A DNA stretch of 53,929 nt from Candidatus Peregrinibacteria bacterium CG1_02_54_53 (GTDB taxonomy: Bacteria > Patescibacteriota > Gracilibacteria > Peribacterales > Peribacteraceae), in assembly GCA_001872575.1 (NCBI GenBank), contig MNWP01000040.1, forward strand, positions 1 to 53,929. Reading direction: 5' to 3'. The translations under genes were made by a program, and so were the position numbers. Shown piece by piece: positions 36,645 to 44,414 of the stretch. How positions within the stretch are numbered: position 1 is the first letter of the stretch; the number at the start of each line of letters is the position of its first letter. The notes beneath the pieces are model-generated. The model was not told where the DNA came from. It made no database searches and saw only the letters and a list, made by a program, of their open reading frames with translations.

Positions 36645-37571
36645 ATGCGCATCCATCCACTTCCACTCATTCTCACCGGTCTGTTGCTCGCTTCGTGCGA
36701 ATCAGCCACGGACGGCACCACAACAGATGAGAACATATCGTCGTCATCGTCCTCCGATGCCCCCATCGTCGAGACGCACAACGTTTCATTTATCGGAACG
36801 ATTCGGCCCGCAGGCATCAGCATCTACATGGAAGGAACACACCGTCTTGAGCTCGGTGACGGACGGTTCATTCTTCTCTCCAGCGATACCGTGGATCTCA
36901 ACGGATATGTGGGAGAAATAGCGGAAGTAACGGGAACCATTCGACCGACCATTGAAGAAGGCGGAACAATCATGCGCGTCGAACAGATACGACTTGAGGA
37001 AAAGTCCTCGTCATCGGTAAGCAGCGCTGTAGCCGCATCGTCCTCATCGCCGTCTTCAGAGACATCTTCTGCGATGGCTGCCGTATCGAGCGCCACTTCG
37101 TCCATGTTGGCCGCTTCGGCCTCGCAGCAATCCGTTGCCGCATCGAGCACGGCGACAACCGTCGACGTTTCTGCTCAAGTGACCTCTATGGCGAAACAAG
37201 ACTTCGCCACGAGTAACTGGACACAAGCCTACTGCGCTCCGCCGACCATCGGCTTCTGCGTTCCGATTCACCGTAACTGGTACTTCAAATCCTTCGGTTC
37301 GGCGACCGAGGCTCTGTGGCACCTCGAAATAGGATCACAGGAGGTCGAGAATACTCACGATGGTTCGATTGCCGTGAATCTAATGGGCGGTTCTCTTGCC
37401 AGTGAGGGCGTGGGCGAAGGTGATGTACGTGATGACGGCACAACCGTGCGCGGATACCGCGAATGGTCAAAAGATCGTCACATCGAGATATCCGCTCCAT
37501 CCGCGCTCAAAGAAGCCGTTTCGTATATGACAGAGCATCTCTCTGCCATGGAAGCAGTAACAGGTACGTAG
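36645..37571 (+). CDS. Lipoprotein with Ser-rich low-complexity region
   Basis: 308 residues from MRIHPLPLIL (a longer in-frame version would cross the upstream terminator). Lipoprotein signal with lipobox LLASC, Cys at residue 17. Then Ser/Thr-rich linker, an OB-like beta region (VSFIGTIRPAGISIYMEG...YVGEIAEVTGTIRPT, about 45-115), a long Ser/Ala stretch (about 122-180), and a C-terminal domain (about 190-308; YCAPPTIGFCVPIHRNWYFKSFG). No named family. TACAAT at 36611-36616 is a possible -10. Likely a surface-exposed lipid-anchored protein. Confidence 0.72.
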   Translation: MRIHPLPLILTGLLLASCESATDGTTTDENISSSSSSDAPIVETHNVSFIGTIRPAGISIYMEGTHRLELGDGRFILLSSDTVDLNGYVGEIAEVTGTIRPTIEEGGTIMRVEQIRLEEKSSSSVSSAVAASSSSPSSETSSAMAAVSSATSSMLAASASQQSVAASSTATTVDVSAQVTSMAKQDFATSNWTQAYCAPPTIGFCVPIHRNWYFKSFGSATEALWHLEIGSQEVENTHDGSIAVNLMGGSLASEGVGEGDVRDDGTTVRGYREWSKDRHIEISAPSALKEAVSYMTEHLSAMEAVTGT

Positions 37572-37610
37572 GCTTCAAGAACCTGATTGCGCATGTGGTA
37601 GGATACGCAT

Positions 37611-38165
37611 ATGCCGCAGTTCACTTACACGGCCATAGGAACGGATAATAAACGTGTCACGGGGAACATTGAGGCCTTCAGTATGCAGGCGGCCCACGAT
37701 GCCCTGCGTCAGATGCAGCTCATCCCCGAAGAGATTCACGAAGCCCTTCCTTCTGAGCAGACTCTGACGCCGGAACACGCCGAAAAACTTCTGGCCCTCA
37801 CGCCGGACACTTCACCGGAAGAGAAGCCGGCTGCTGCCGCGCCGAAGCCGGCGCCCGACGAATCGCAACAAGTGTATTTTCCGCTCATCGATACACTGCG
37901 CCTCTACGCAGGATGGCTGCTGGCGTGGTACTGTCTTGTCTACGCCCTGGGCAACTACCAATACGCGCGTGCTCTCCCCTTCCGCATCCCCTACGTCGAG
38001 GGGCTCTTTCTCTCTCCGCTCGTTCTGAGTTTTACATTGGCCGCCTATCTCTTTCTGCTGTTTTCCAGCATCTGGAAAATCCTTGGAAAGGGATTTGTGC
38101 GCGGCGGTGTGCTGGCCATTCTCGGCATCGGTGCATTCGTCCTTTACCGAATGAACGTTCTGTAA
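37611..38165 (+). CDS. Membrane protein with a GspF/PilC-like N-terminal segment
   Basis: 184 residues. Residues 1-45 (MPQFTYTAIGTDNKRVTGN, then EAFSMQAAHDALRQMQLIP) match the start of GspF/PilC inner-membrane proteins of type II secretion and type IV pili. The GspF membrane domain is absent; instead a Pro/Ala-rich linker (about 60-85) leads to three or four hydrophobic helices (about 95-182). It thus looks like a fusion or degenerate relative, not a functional PilC. TAGGAT ends 6 nt before the ATG. No other pilus genes are nearby. Confidence 0.65.
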   Translation: MPQFTYTAIGTDNKRVTGNIEAFSMQAAHDALRQMQLIPEEIHEALPSEQTLTPEHAEKLLALTPDTSPEEKPAAAAPKPAPDESQQVYFPLIDTLRLYAGWLLAWYCLVYALGNYQYARALPFRIPYVEGLFLSPLVLSFTLAAYLFLLFSSIWKILGKGFVRGGVLAILGIGAFVLYRMNVL

Positions 38166-38202
38166 TATACAGAAAGGACTCCTCATCGTTGACCATCCCG
38201 CG

Positions 38203-38841
38203 TTAAAGCCCCAATTGCTTGCGGATCTCGTCCGCCTGCTGCTCCTCTTGTCCGCGGGCAGCCTGCTGTACCGAAACGGCCTGCAGGTCACGCCAGTCAT
38301 CGGAATGCTTCTGCTCCAGCTTCATGAGTTGCAATAAATGCTTGGGCGACAGCTCGGAAAACTTGCGTCGTTCCTCCTCAAGAATTTTTTGCAGTTCATC
38401 TATCTGAAATTGTGAGAGCTTGGGAATCGCCATGATGATGCGCCATTTCTCGTCACGGGTGAGCGAGATCGATCCGCACAGGAGCGTGAGAAAATGCTGA
38501 TCATCGAACTTCGTCTCAGAATGCGGCGGCACGGGAATATTTTCATTCGTGAGTTTTGCCGTGATGGTGCCGAAACGGTAGTCGCCCACCTCGCCGAGAA
38601 TCTTGAGATCTTCGTCGTCAAAGCCCATCTCTTTGGTCGCTTTGGTCCCGGGAGGGGGCGGAGGCGGACCCTGGTCCGTCGGAGGAACAGTACCATCCTG
38701 CTGACCGCCACCCGTCTGCTGACCCTGTGTCTGCTGGGGAGGAGGCGGAGGCGGTGAGCCAAACACCTGTGTGGGATCAAGACCGCCTGCGGGCACGGGA
38801 TCGCCGGGGCGGGGTGGTTGCGGAGGAGTGGGGGTGGCCAT
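38203..38841 (-). CDS. Hypothetical protein with Pro/Gln-rich N-terminus, 212 aa
   Basis: Not recognised. Residues 1-75 are low complexity (Pro, Gln, Gly; several runs of six prolines). Residues 75-212 look folded and helical: DDEDLKILGEVGDYRFGTI, HFLTLLCGSISLTRDEKWRIIMAIPKLSQFQIDELQKILEEE is followed by a coiled-coil-like end. It lies 24 bp downstream of recG on the same strand. No signal peptide. The polyproline stretch recalls the tail of the membrane protein at 8132-8713. Confidence 0.6.
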   Translation of the reverse strand: MATPTPPQPPRPGDPVPAGGLDPTQVFGSPPPPPPQQTQGQQTGGGQQDGTVPPTDQGPPPPPPGTKATKEMGFDDEDLKILGEVGDYRFGTITAKLTNENIPVPPHSETKFDDQHFLTLLCGSISLTRDEKWRIIMAIPKLSQFQIDELQKILEEERRKFSELSPKHLLQLMKLEQKHSDDWRDLQAVSVQQAARGQEEQQADEIRKQLGL

Positions 38842-38865
38842 AACGTTTAAGAGGAACTCAGTGTT

Positions 38866-40935
38866 CTAGAGTCTAGCAGCCATTTCCTCCTCGGCAAACG
38901 GCTTTTCGCTCAAAGTTCGCTCCGCCGCACGACGTGCACGCACAATGAATTCCGGCTGCAGAAACTCCTGCAAACCCGACAGCGAGAACCCGCTCTGGCG
39001 CGTACCAAAGAGCTCTCCAAAGCCGCGTAGCTTTAGATCAATCTCGGCAAGGACGAATCCGCTGTCATGTTCCTCCATCGCTTTCAGCCTCGGCGAACGC
39101 GATTGCTCCACCGTTGTCGTAAAGAGAAAGCAGTGACTCTGATGGTCACCCCGACCCACGCGTCCGCGGAATTGGTGCAGCTGAGCAAGACCGAATCGCT
39201 CAGCTCCCTCGATGAGCATGATCGAGGCATTGGGTACGTCGATGCCGACTTCGATCACCGCCGTCGATACGAGCAGATCCACTTGGCGTTCCTTAAAGGC
39301 TTTCATGATCTTTTCCTTCTCTGCCGGTTTCATACGACCGTGAAGAGAAGCGATGCGACGACGCGAAAAGCTCTCGCGCAGACGCTGCTCCTCATGTTCC
39401 ACGCTCTTCACATCAGCCATCACTTCGTGATCGGAAGCCACAATGAGCGGACAGATAACGAACACCTGCCGGCCTTCATCAATCTGCTGATCGATAAACC
39501 GTTCCACGGTCTGACGATCACGCGGCGAAACCACCTTCGTGCGAATCACCTTGCGATTGCCGGGTTTCTCCACCAGAACGGAAAGATCGTGATGCCCGTA
39601 CGCCGTCAACGCCAGAGTGCGCGGAATGGGCGTGGCCGTCATGGTGAGCACATGGGGCGTGCCCTTCTCCTGCAGGCGCACACGTTGTTCCACGCCGAAA
39701 CGATGTTGCTCATCGACAATGACGAGCCTGAGATCGGCAAATTCCACCGCATCCTGAATGAGCGCGTGCGTGCCGATGACAATATCCGTCTGACCTGCTG
39801 CAACAGACCGTCTCACGGCGAAGGCATCTGCCGCCGTAAGCGAGCCAACGAGCAGCGATACGGACGGAAGACGAAAATCGAGAACACGCTCCCCTGCCCG
39901 GCGTCGCGCAAGCAAGTTGTTATAGAAGGCCACAAGCATGCGCGCAATCGACTCTGCGTGCTGTCGCGCGAGCACTTCGGTCGGTACCATCAATGCGCAC
40001 TGTCCGCCGTTCGCAAGAACGTTCGCCATGACGGCTGTCGCCACGAGCGTCTTGCCGGAGCCCACGTCTCCTTCCAACATCCGCGACATCGCCACGTCAT
40101 TCTCCATATCACGCAATATCTCGTAGATAGCGATCTTCTGGCTCTTGGTTGGCGTGAACTTCAGCGTGCGAAAGAAAGCCTTGATAAGCTCAGGATCCAT
40201 GGGAGTTCGTAATCGTTCCTGTCGCAGGCGCTGCCACTCTTGTCGCTGTCGAAGAGCTTCAATTTGAATACGATACATTTCTTCAAATGCTTGCCGTTCA
40301 CGTGCACGTGCCACGTCTTCAGGCTGCCTGGGGAAATGCAGTGCCTCCACCGTCTGCGCCCGGGTAAGCAGGTGCTCGTCGTCAACAATCTCCTGTGGCA
40401 GTGTTTCGGGAAGATCCTTGATGACACTGCGCACAAGAGACATTTTCTCGCGCAACCACTTGGTGTGAATACTGTCATGTTGCGGATAAATCGGTACGAG
40501 CCTGCCCGTATGGAGCAGGGGGCGCACGCCGGCACGTTCGAACTGCGGACTCGACATTTTCAACTTGAACCCTTCTTCCTGAATCTTGCCCGTAAGCACC
40601 ACCTCGTCTCCTTCGGTCAGCATGCGTTTGACATGCGGCTGGTTAAACCAGACGACTTCGGCACTGTCGCCGTGAAGGTCGGTGAAGAGCGTCTTGACAA
40701 TGGATTTACGACTGCGCGTACGCACGAGAGACAGCCGACCTACCGTACCGCGTACCGTGACCTTCGTATCAAGGGGGACTTCTCCGATAGTTTGAATCTG
40801 ACTGAGATCTTCATGGGCACGCGGAAGATGCAGCACGAGCTGCTCCACCGTTTCGATCTCCATGGCCTTGAGCGCTTCGATAAATGCCGGCGTAGTGCGA
40901 AGCAGCGAAGTCGTGAGGATATCTGAGAGCTGCAT
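38866..40935 (-). CDS. recG: ATP-dependent DNA helicase RecG
   Basis: Branch-migration helicase that remodels stalled forks and Holliday-type junctions. 689 residues, normal length. The N-terminal wedge/OB domain (about 60-150) includes TVRGTVGRLSLVRTRS. The helicase core has motif I EGDVGSGKTLVA (about 291-302), motif II VDEQHRFG, motif III TMTATPIPRTLAL, and motifs V-VI (STAVIEVGIDVPNAS, HQFRGRVGRG). The C-terminal TRG region (GELFGTRQSGFS) is present. Divergent from the small secreted protein gene at 41003. Confidence 0.98.
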   Translation of the reverse strand: MQLSDILTTSLLRTTPAFIEALKAMEIETVEQLVLHLPRAHEDLSQIQTIGEVPLDTKVTVRGTVGRLSLVRTRSRKSIVKTLFTDLHGDSAEVVWFNQPHVKRMLTEGDEVVLTGKIQEEGFKLKMSSPQFERAGVRPLLHTGRLVPIYPQHDSIHTKWLREKMSLVRSVIKDLPETLPQEIVDDEHLLTRAQTVEALHFPRQPEDVARARERQAFEEMYRIQIEALRQRQEWQRLRQERLRTPMDPELIKAFFRTLKFTPTKSQKIAIYEILRDMENDVAMSRMLEGDVGSGKTLVATAVMANVLANGGQCALMVPTEVLARQHAESIARMLVAFYNNLLARRRAGERVLDFRLPSVSLLVGSLTAADAFAVRRSVAAGQTDIVIGTHALIQDAVEFADLRLVIVDEQHRFGVEQRVRLQEKGTPHVLTMTATPIPRTLALTAYGHHDLSVLVEKPGNRKVIRTKVVSPRDRQTVERFIDQQIDEGRQVFVICPLIVASDHEVMADVKSVEHEEQRLRESFSRRRIASLHGRMKPAEKEKIMKAFKERQVDLLVSTAVIEVGIDVPNASIMLIEGAERFGLAQLHQFRGRVGRGDHQSHCFLFTTTVEQSRSPRLKAMEEHDSGFVLAEIDLKLRGFGELFGTRQSGFSLSGLQEFLQPEFIVRARRAAERTLSEKPFAEEEMAARL

Positions 40936-41002
40936 AGAGAAATGATACTACACCACCATCGCTCCCTTGCACGCTCGACTCGATTCGCGCCACAATACGG
41001 TC

Positions 41003-41467
41003 ATGCGCATTCCCACAACCACCCTCGGCGTTGCCTTTCTCCTCTCTATCTCCCTCCCCGCACTCGCCACAAACGTGGATGAGGAGCTCACGCCGGTGCA
41101 GGTGCAACAACAGCAATGGGATACCGAATGCCGCGCCACACTGCCATTCGGACAGGGCGATCTCGAAGGAGCTCTGCTCTATCGCCTTCGCGAGTGCATC
41201 AATCGCAAGCAGAACGCCATGCTGATTCAACAGAAACAAGAGAAAGAGCGGGAACGCTTGAGCCAGCGCGAAGCACGCGAGAAAGCCCGACGCGAAAATG
41301 TCTTAAATCGACTGCGAGCAGGTGCAAGGCAACGCATTGAGAACGCCCTTCCTCGTCGTGCCGAGCAGGGTACGTTGCTGCTGCGCTACCGTACGCGTCG
41401 TCGGTATCAGCAAGTGCGAGACAGCATCCGCCAACCGGGTAGCACCAATGCCACGACAGAAGACTAG
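41003..41467 (+). CDS. Small secreted basic helical protein, 154 aa
   Basis: From MRIPTTTLGV: a signal peptide (about 1-22, cleavage near ALAT), then an Arg/Gln/Glu-rich helical chain with a likely coiled coil (LIQQKQEKERERLSQREAREK) and a strongly basic end (RYRTRRRYQQVRDSIR). Two Cys lie in the middle. Unnamed family. CACAAT ends 6 nt before the ATG with TTGCAC 18 bp further up. It converges with the GerMN gene; the ends overlap by 4 bp. Confidence 0.65.
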   Translation: MRIPTTTLGVAFLLSISLPALATNVDEELTPVQVQQQQWDTECRATLPFGQGDLEGALLYRLRECINRKQNAMLIQQKQEKERERLSQREAREKARRENVLNRLRAGARQRIENALPRRAEQGTLLLRYRTRRRYQQVRDSIRQPGSTNATTED

Positions 41468-42405
41468 GGCTGCAATACCTCATCGATTGGCACTCCTTCA
41501 ACGGCGATGGTGACATCCTTCACGAAGGGAAACTGCTTCAGCGTACGTTCGATCTGGGAACGGATCTCCTGAACACGACAAGATCCGGCAACGCCCCCAA
41601 GAAGCGCCTTGTTGAACGTGGCCGTTACGTGCCCATCCTGCTCACGCAGACCGTGAATCTGCACGCCATCCGGCAGGCTGGTGGAGAAATGTTGTCGTTG
41701 CTCCGATATCGTCGGTCCTTTCAGCAGTTCCTGCAGAGAGGCTGCGAGCAGATCTTCGTCCAGTGCCACGCGTCGCGCAACGGGGTACGACACATCGCAA
41801 TACTCCGCTTTTGGATCACGTTCGCTGTTGCCGAAGAATGCCTTGATTTCGACGGTGGCATTTGGAATGAACCGCACAGGGATGCGAACGTCTTCTATCA
41901 GTCCGCCATTTTCTGCAAACAGTGATACATGCAATACGCCCCCCGTTCCCATGGGACGGGGAAATGCCGTCGCCGTGCGAAAGGGCACCACTTGTCCCGA
42001 GAGAGCCTTGGGTAAGCGGATTGCATCTTCGACCAGCGCAAAACCATCCTGATCTGCAAGAACAAATTGCACGGTGGTTCCACTGCCGATTCGCACATCG
42101 CCGGCAATATCGAGGGGGAGCGAAACCGGTTGATTCGATCGCGGTTCAACAATGCGAAACCTGCTTTCATTCGAGGCGAAATACACGCTGCCACCCACCG
42201 CACAGCGCGGAGGGTTCGTCTGTTCGATCGTATAACCCCGCTGCGCACACGACGCGAAATCGGTGACCATCGCCCGTTTCGCAAGAGAAGCATTCGGGCA
42301 CCATGCCGCAGTACAAAAAATCAACAGCCAGATGCCCACTCCCAGAACAAGCAGCAGGAGCACGGCAAGTACAATACCGAGGATGGTTCGTTTCGCAGCA
42401 ATCAC
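41464..42405 (-). CDS. Membrane-anchored Gmad2 + GerMN domain protein
   Basis: About 313 residues from a GTG at 42405 (VIAAKRTILG..); an in-frame ATG at 42501 would add 32 residues and start against the tRNA-Pro gene. A TAAGAT hexamer ends 8 nt before the GTG. One membrane helix (about 7-27). Then a Gmad2 immunoglobulin-like domain (about 80-175; IVEPRSNQPVSLPLDIAGDV) and a GerMN domain (about 185-313; LQELLKGPTISEQRQHF, ATFNKALLGGVAGSC). These domain pairs occur in wall-associated and spore-germination proteins and are common in CPR; the function in non-sporeformers is unknown. Confidence 0.88.
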   Translation of the reverse strand: MIAAKRTILGIVLAVLLLLVLGVGIWLLIFCTAAWCPNASLAKRAMVTDFASCAQRGYTIEQTNPPRCAVGGSVYFASNESRFRIVEPRSNQPVSLPLDIAGDVRIGSGTTVQFVLADQDGFALVEDAIRLPKALSGQVVPFRTATAFPRPMGTGGVLHVSLFAENGGLIEDVRIPVRFIPNATVEIKAFFGNSERDPKAEYCDVSYPVARRVALDEDLLAASLQELLKGPTISEQRQHFSTSLPDGVQIHGLREQDGHVTATFNKALLGGVAGSCRVQEIRSQIERTLKQFPFVKDVTIAVEGVPIDEVLQP

Positions 42406-42501
42406 AGTGGGGAATCTTACCAGAAAGTCATGCGACCCCCTTGCGCGGAACGGACGGAAACCGCTGTCTCTTCGCCTCTGCTCTGCTAGGATGACGCGCA
42501 T

Positions 42502-42578
42502 CGGGGCGTAGCTCAGTTGGCTAGAGCGTACGGTTCGGGACCGTAAGGCCGCTGGTTCGAGTCCAGTCGCCCCGACCA
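42502..42578 (+). tRNA. tRNA-Pro (anticodon CGG), integration site of the island
   Basis: 77-nt cloverleaf: acceptor CGGGGCG/CGCCCCG, D-arm GCTC..GAGC, anticodon arm TACGG-TTCGGGA-CCGTA (anticodon CGG), T-arm GCTGG-TTCGAGT-CCAGT (one G-T pair), discriminator A, encoded CCA. The last 13 bp recur at 53571-53583 in direct orientation, marking it as the attachment target of the element that follows. Confidence 0.97.
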
Positions 42579-44012
42579 GTCCGAAAATGAGGCGCGATTC
42601 ACAATCGCGCCCCAGCCGCGCAGCGGCTCCCAGAGCAGCGCGTTCCCTTTCAAAAGAAAGTTCGAGCCGATCGTTTTGAGAAATGTTGGATACTCTTCCG
42701 GTTCTCCATCGGAAAGCAGCATTTTGGCGTCCCTGCTTCGCAGAATGATCTCTCTCATCGGTTCGAGCCAAGCGTTGCCCCCTCGCTGCGCATCTTTGAT
42801 CTTCTGCTCAATTTCGTGCTTGCGGGAGACGAGGGAATTCTTCTTGGCTACATATTCCGCAGTATCAAGTACTCCTTCCAAACGCAAATCGAGCAGATCC
42901 TCCAACTTCTTCTCAATCTCTCGCTTCTTCGCTTTAAGATGCTGAACCGCTGCCCGATTGCCTGCCTTGTCCTCTGCCTTCTCCGTATCAAGTCTCCGGA
43001 GCATTTTCTCTGCCCAGTCATCGGGAAGCGAGACCTGTTCGACAATTCTCCGTACCTCCTCAAGCAGCGACTCCTCCCGCATATACTTCTTCTCCTCGCA
43101 CTTCCCTCTCTTCTTGGTGCAGCGGTAGTAGTGATGGCCTTTCTGTCTCTCCGCAGTGATGGCACAACCACAAGAGCTACAGTGCGCAAAACCGATGAAG
43201 GGATACTCATGCTTTCTCTTGTGCTGTTTCTTCGCCCTCCCCGCCATCACCCGCTGCACCTCGTCGAACAAGTCTTTCCTGACGATTGGCTCGAAGCATC
43301 CAGAGTAGAGCTCGCCCTTCACTCGCATCATCCCGTAGTAGACGGGGTTTTGTAGAAGATGCTGGACACCGGACACGGGCAATGGCTTGTCGCCGAAGCT
43401 GCGCAGTCCTATCTCAAAGAGAGTTTGCCGGAGCGAATAGAGGGTGTGATCTCCGGTTACGTAGAGTTCAAAAGCATTGCGGACGAGCGGCGCTGTCTCT
43501 GGATCTTGCTGAATATTCCTCGTCCTTGGATTATTGATATACCCGATGGGAGCGAGTGACGGCCACTCGCCTCTGCGCAGCTTCTGCCGGATCCCGCGCT
43601 TCACATTCTCGGAGAGATTATCCACGTAGTACTTTGATTGGGAGAATGCGATGGATAGCATGAATTTCCCTTGTGGAGTGTTCTCGAAGGTCATCGTGGG
43701 GAACTTCATGTTCTTGAGCGTGCCCGTGTCCAGCATATGGATGATGCGCCCTCCGTCTACGGAGTTCCGCGCGAGCCTGTCTGGATGCCATGCCAAAATG
43801 CCGTTGGCTTCTCCCCGTTCCAGAGTATCCAACATTTCCGCGAACACGGTTCGCCCGGGTTCTTTGGCAGTTTTTGCCTCGCAGAGCGAGGCGACGATTT
43901 CCAGCCGTTCTTTTGTCGCGTACTCACGGAGCTCGGCAATCTGAGCTTCGATGGAAAGAGCTTGTCTCTCTTCACTCTCCGAAGATTTCCGAGCGTAGAG
44001 GACGTACTTCAT
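42513..44012 (-). CDS. Large serine recombinase (resolvase + recombinase + zinc-ribbon)
   Basis: 499 residues. Resolvase/invertase domain (about 1-150) with YARKSS (nucleophile probably Ser10) and the DRLARNS motif. Recombinase domain (about 155-260; GYINNPRTRNIQQDPE, VQHLLQNPVYYGMM). Zinc beta-ribbon (CSSCGCAI...YYRCTKKRGKCEEKK, about 280-312), then a long coiled coil (about 340-420). Such enzymes integrate, excise or invert DNA without host factors. Its last ~45 codons run through the 79-bp repeat and into the antisense of tRNA-Pro, where the stop lies, so excision or inversion would change its C-terminus. No SD is seen. Confidence 0.93.
   Translation of the reverse strand: MKYVLYARKSSESEERQALSIEAQIAELREYATKERLEIVASLCEAKTAKEPGRTVFAEMLDTLERGEANGILAWHPDRLARNSVDGGRIIHMLDTGTLKNMKFPTMTFENTPQGKFMLSIAFSQSKYYVDNLSENVKRGIRQKLRRGEWPSLAPIGYINNPRTRNIQQDPETAPLVRNAFELYVTGDHTLYSLRQTLFEIGLRSFGDKPLPVSGVQHLLQNPVYYGMMRVKGELYSGCFEPIVRKDLFDEVQRVMAGRAKKQHKRKHEYPFIGFAHCSSCGCAITAERQKGHHYYRCTKKRGKCEEKKYMREESLLEEVRRIVEQVSLPDDWAEKMLRRLDTEKAEDKAGNRAAVQHLKAKKREIEKKLEDLLDLRLEGVLDTAEYVAKKNSLVSRKHEIEQKIKDAQRGGNAWLEPMREIILRSRDAKMLLSDGEPEEYPTFLKTIGSNFLLKGNALLWEPLRGWGAIVNRASFSDWSGRLDSNQRPYGPEPYALAN
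42566..42578 (+). repeat. attL: 13-bp direct repeat within the tRNA-Pro 3' end
   Basis: GTCGCCCCGACCA, identical to 53571-53583. Site-specific elements commonly insert into tRNA 3' ends and leave such a duplication; the gene is kept intact by the element side. Confidence 0.7.
42573..42651 (+). repeat. 79-bp inverted repeat, left arm (flanks recombinase gene)
   Basis: Starts with the CGACCA tRNA end and matches the reverse complement of 44050-44128 at about 74 of 79 positions by eye. It contains an internal palindrome (GCGCGATT-CACA-ATCGCGC). It also encodes the last residues of the recombinase. Confidence 0.9.
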
Positions 44013-44414
44013 GGCATCATGGTATCAAAAAAGTTTGCGGTTGGCACACGAAAGGGAACGCGCTGCGCTGGGAGTCGCGCCGCGGCTGGTGCGCGATTGT
44101 GAATCGCGCCTCATTTTCGGACTGGTCGTCCCTGTACGAAAAAATCCGAACCGAACTTCAGCCTTCGCCCAACCGTCGCTAAAGCTATGGCCGGCAAGCA
44201 AGGCTACGGCCGACAGGACGGGGCTGCGGCTGATTTCCTTTGGCGCGCACTTCGGCACAGCTCAGTGCAGGCTCCGCCGCAGCCCCAAACACTGCCCCGC
44301 CGCCGTTTCGGAAAAACTGCCAAAGAACCCGGAGGAACGTAGGCTCGAACTTTCTTGTTTACCCCGAGTCCATCGAGGGGGTGCGCCAACCGCAAACTTT
44401 TTCCCCTGCCCTAC
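44013..44414. other. Gene-free mosaic of repeats upstream of the recombinase
   Basis: Besides the 79-bp arm, it holds another inverted repeat pair: 44027-44049 (AAAAAAGTTTGCGGTTGGCA..) against 44381-44402, with one or two mismatches, and a GC-rich section rich in GGCTGCGGC/GCCGCAGCC. No open frame looks protein-like. The mosaic suggests repeated insertion or rearrangement. Confidence 0.6.
44050..44128 (-). repeat. 79-bp inverted repeat, right arm
   Basis: Reverse complement of 42573-42651 with about five mismatches, placed 38 bp upstream of the recombinase start codon. The following 22 bp (to 44150) extend the similarity to the island's right end: 44123-44150 matches 53472-53499 in inverted orientation at 27 of 28 positions. 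Confidence 0.88.

Noticed and set aside
39067-40212. 381-codon plus-strand frame opposite recG
   Set aside because: Antisense to a clearly real helicase gene, His/Arg-rich shadow composition, no family features.
42513-42590. Recombinase C-terminal GRLDSNQRPYGPEPYAL tail as a domain
   Set aside because: It is the antisense translation of tRNA-Pro, a phrase well known from mis-extended ORFs; it arises from the att junction rather than protein evolution.
42406-42771. N-terminal extension of the GerMN protein across tRNA-Pro
   Set aside because: It would be translated through the antisense of a tRNA and the inverted repeat; the protein's own membrane helix starts at the GTG at 42405.
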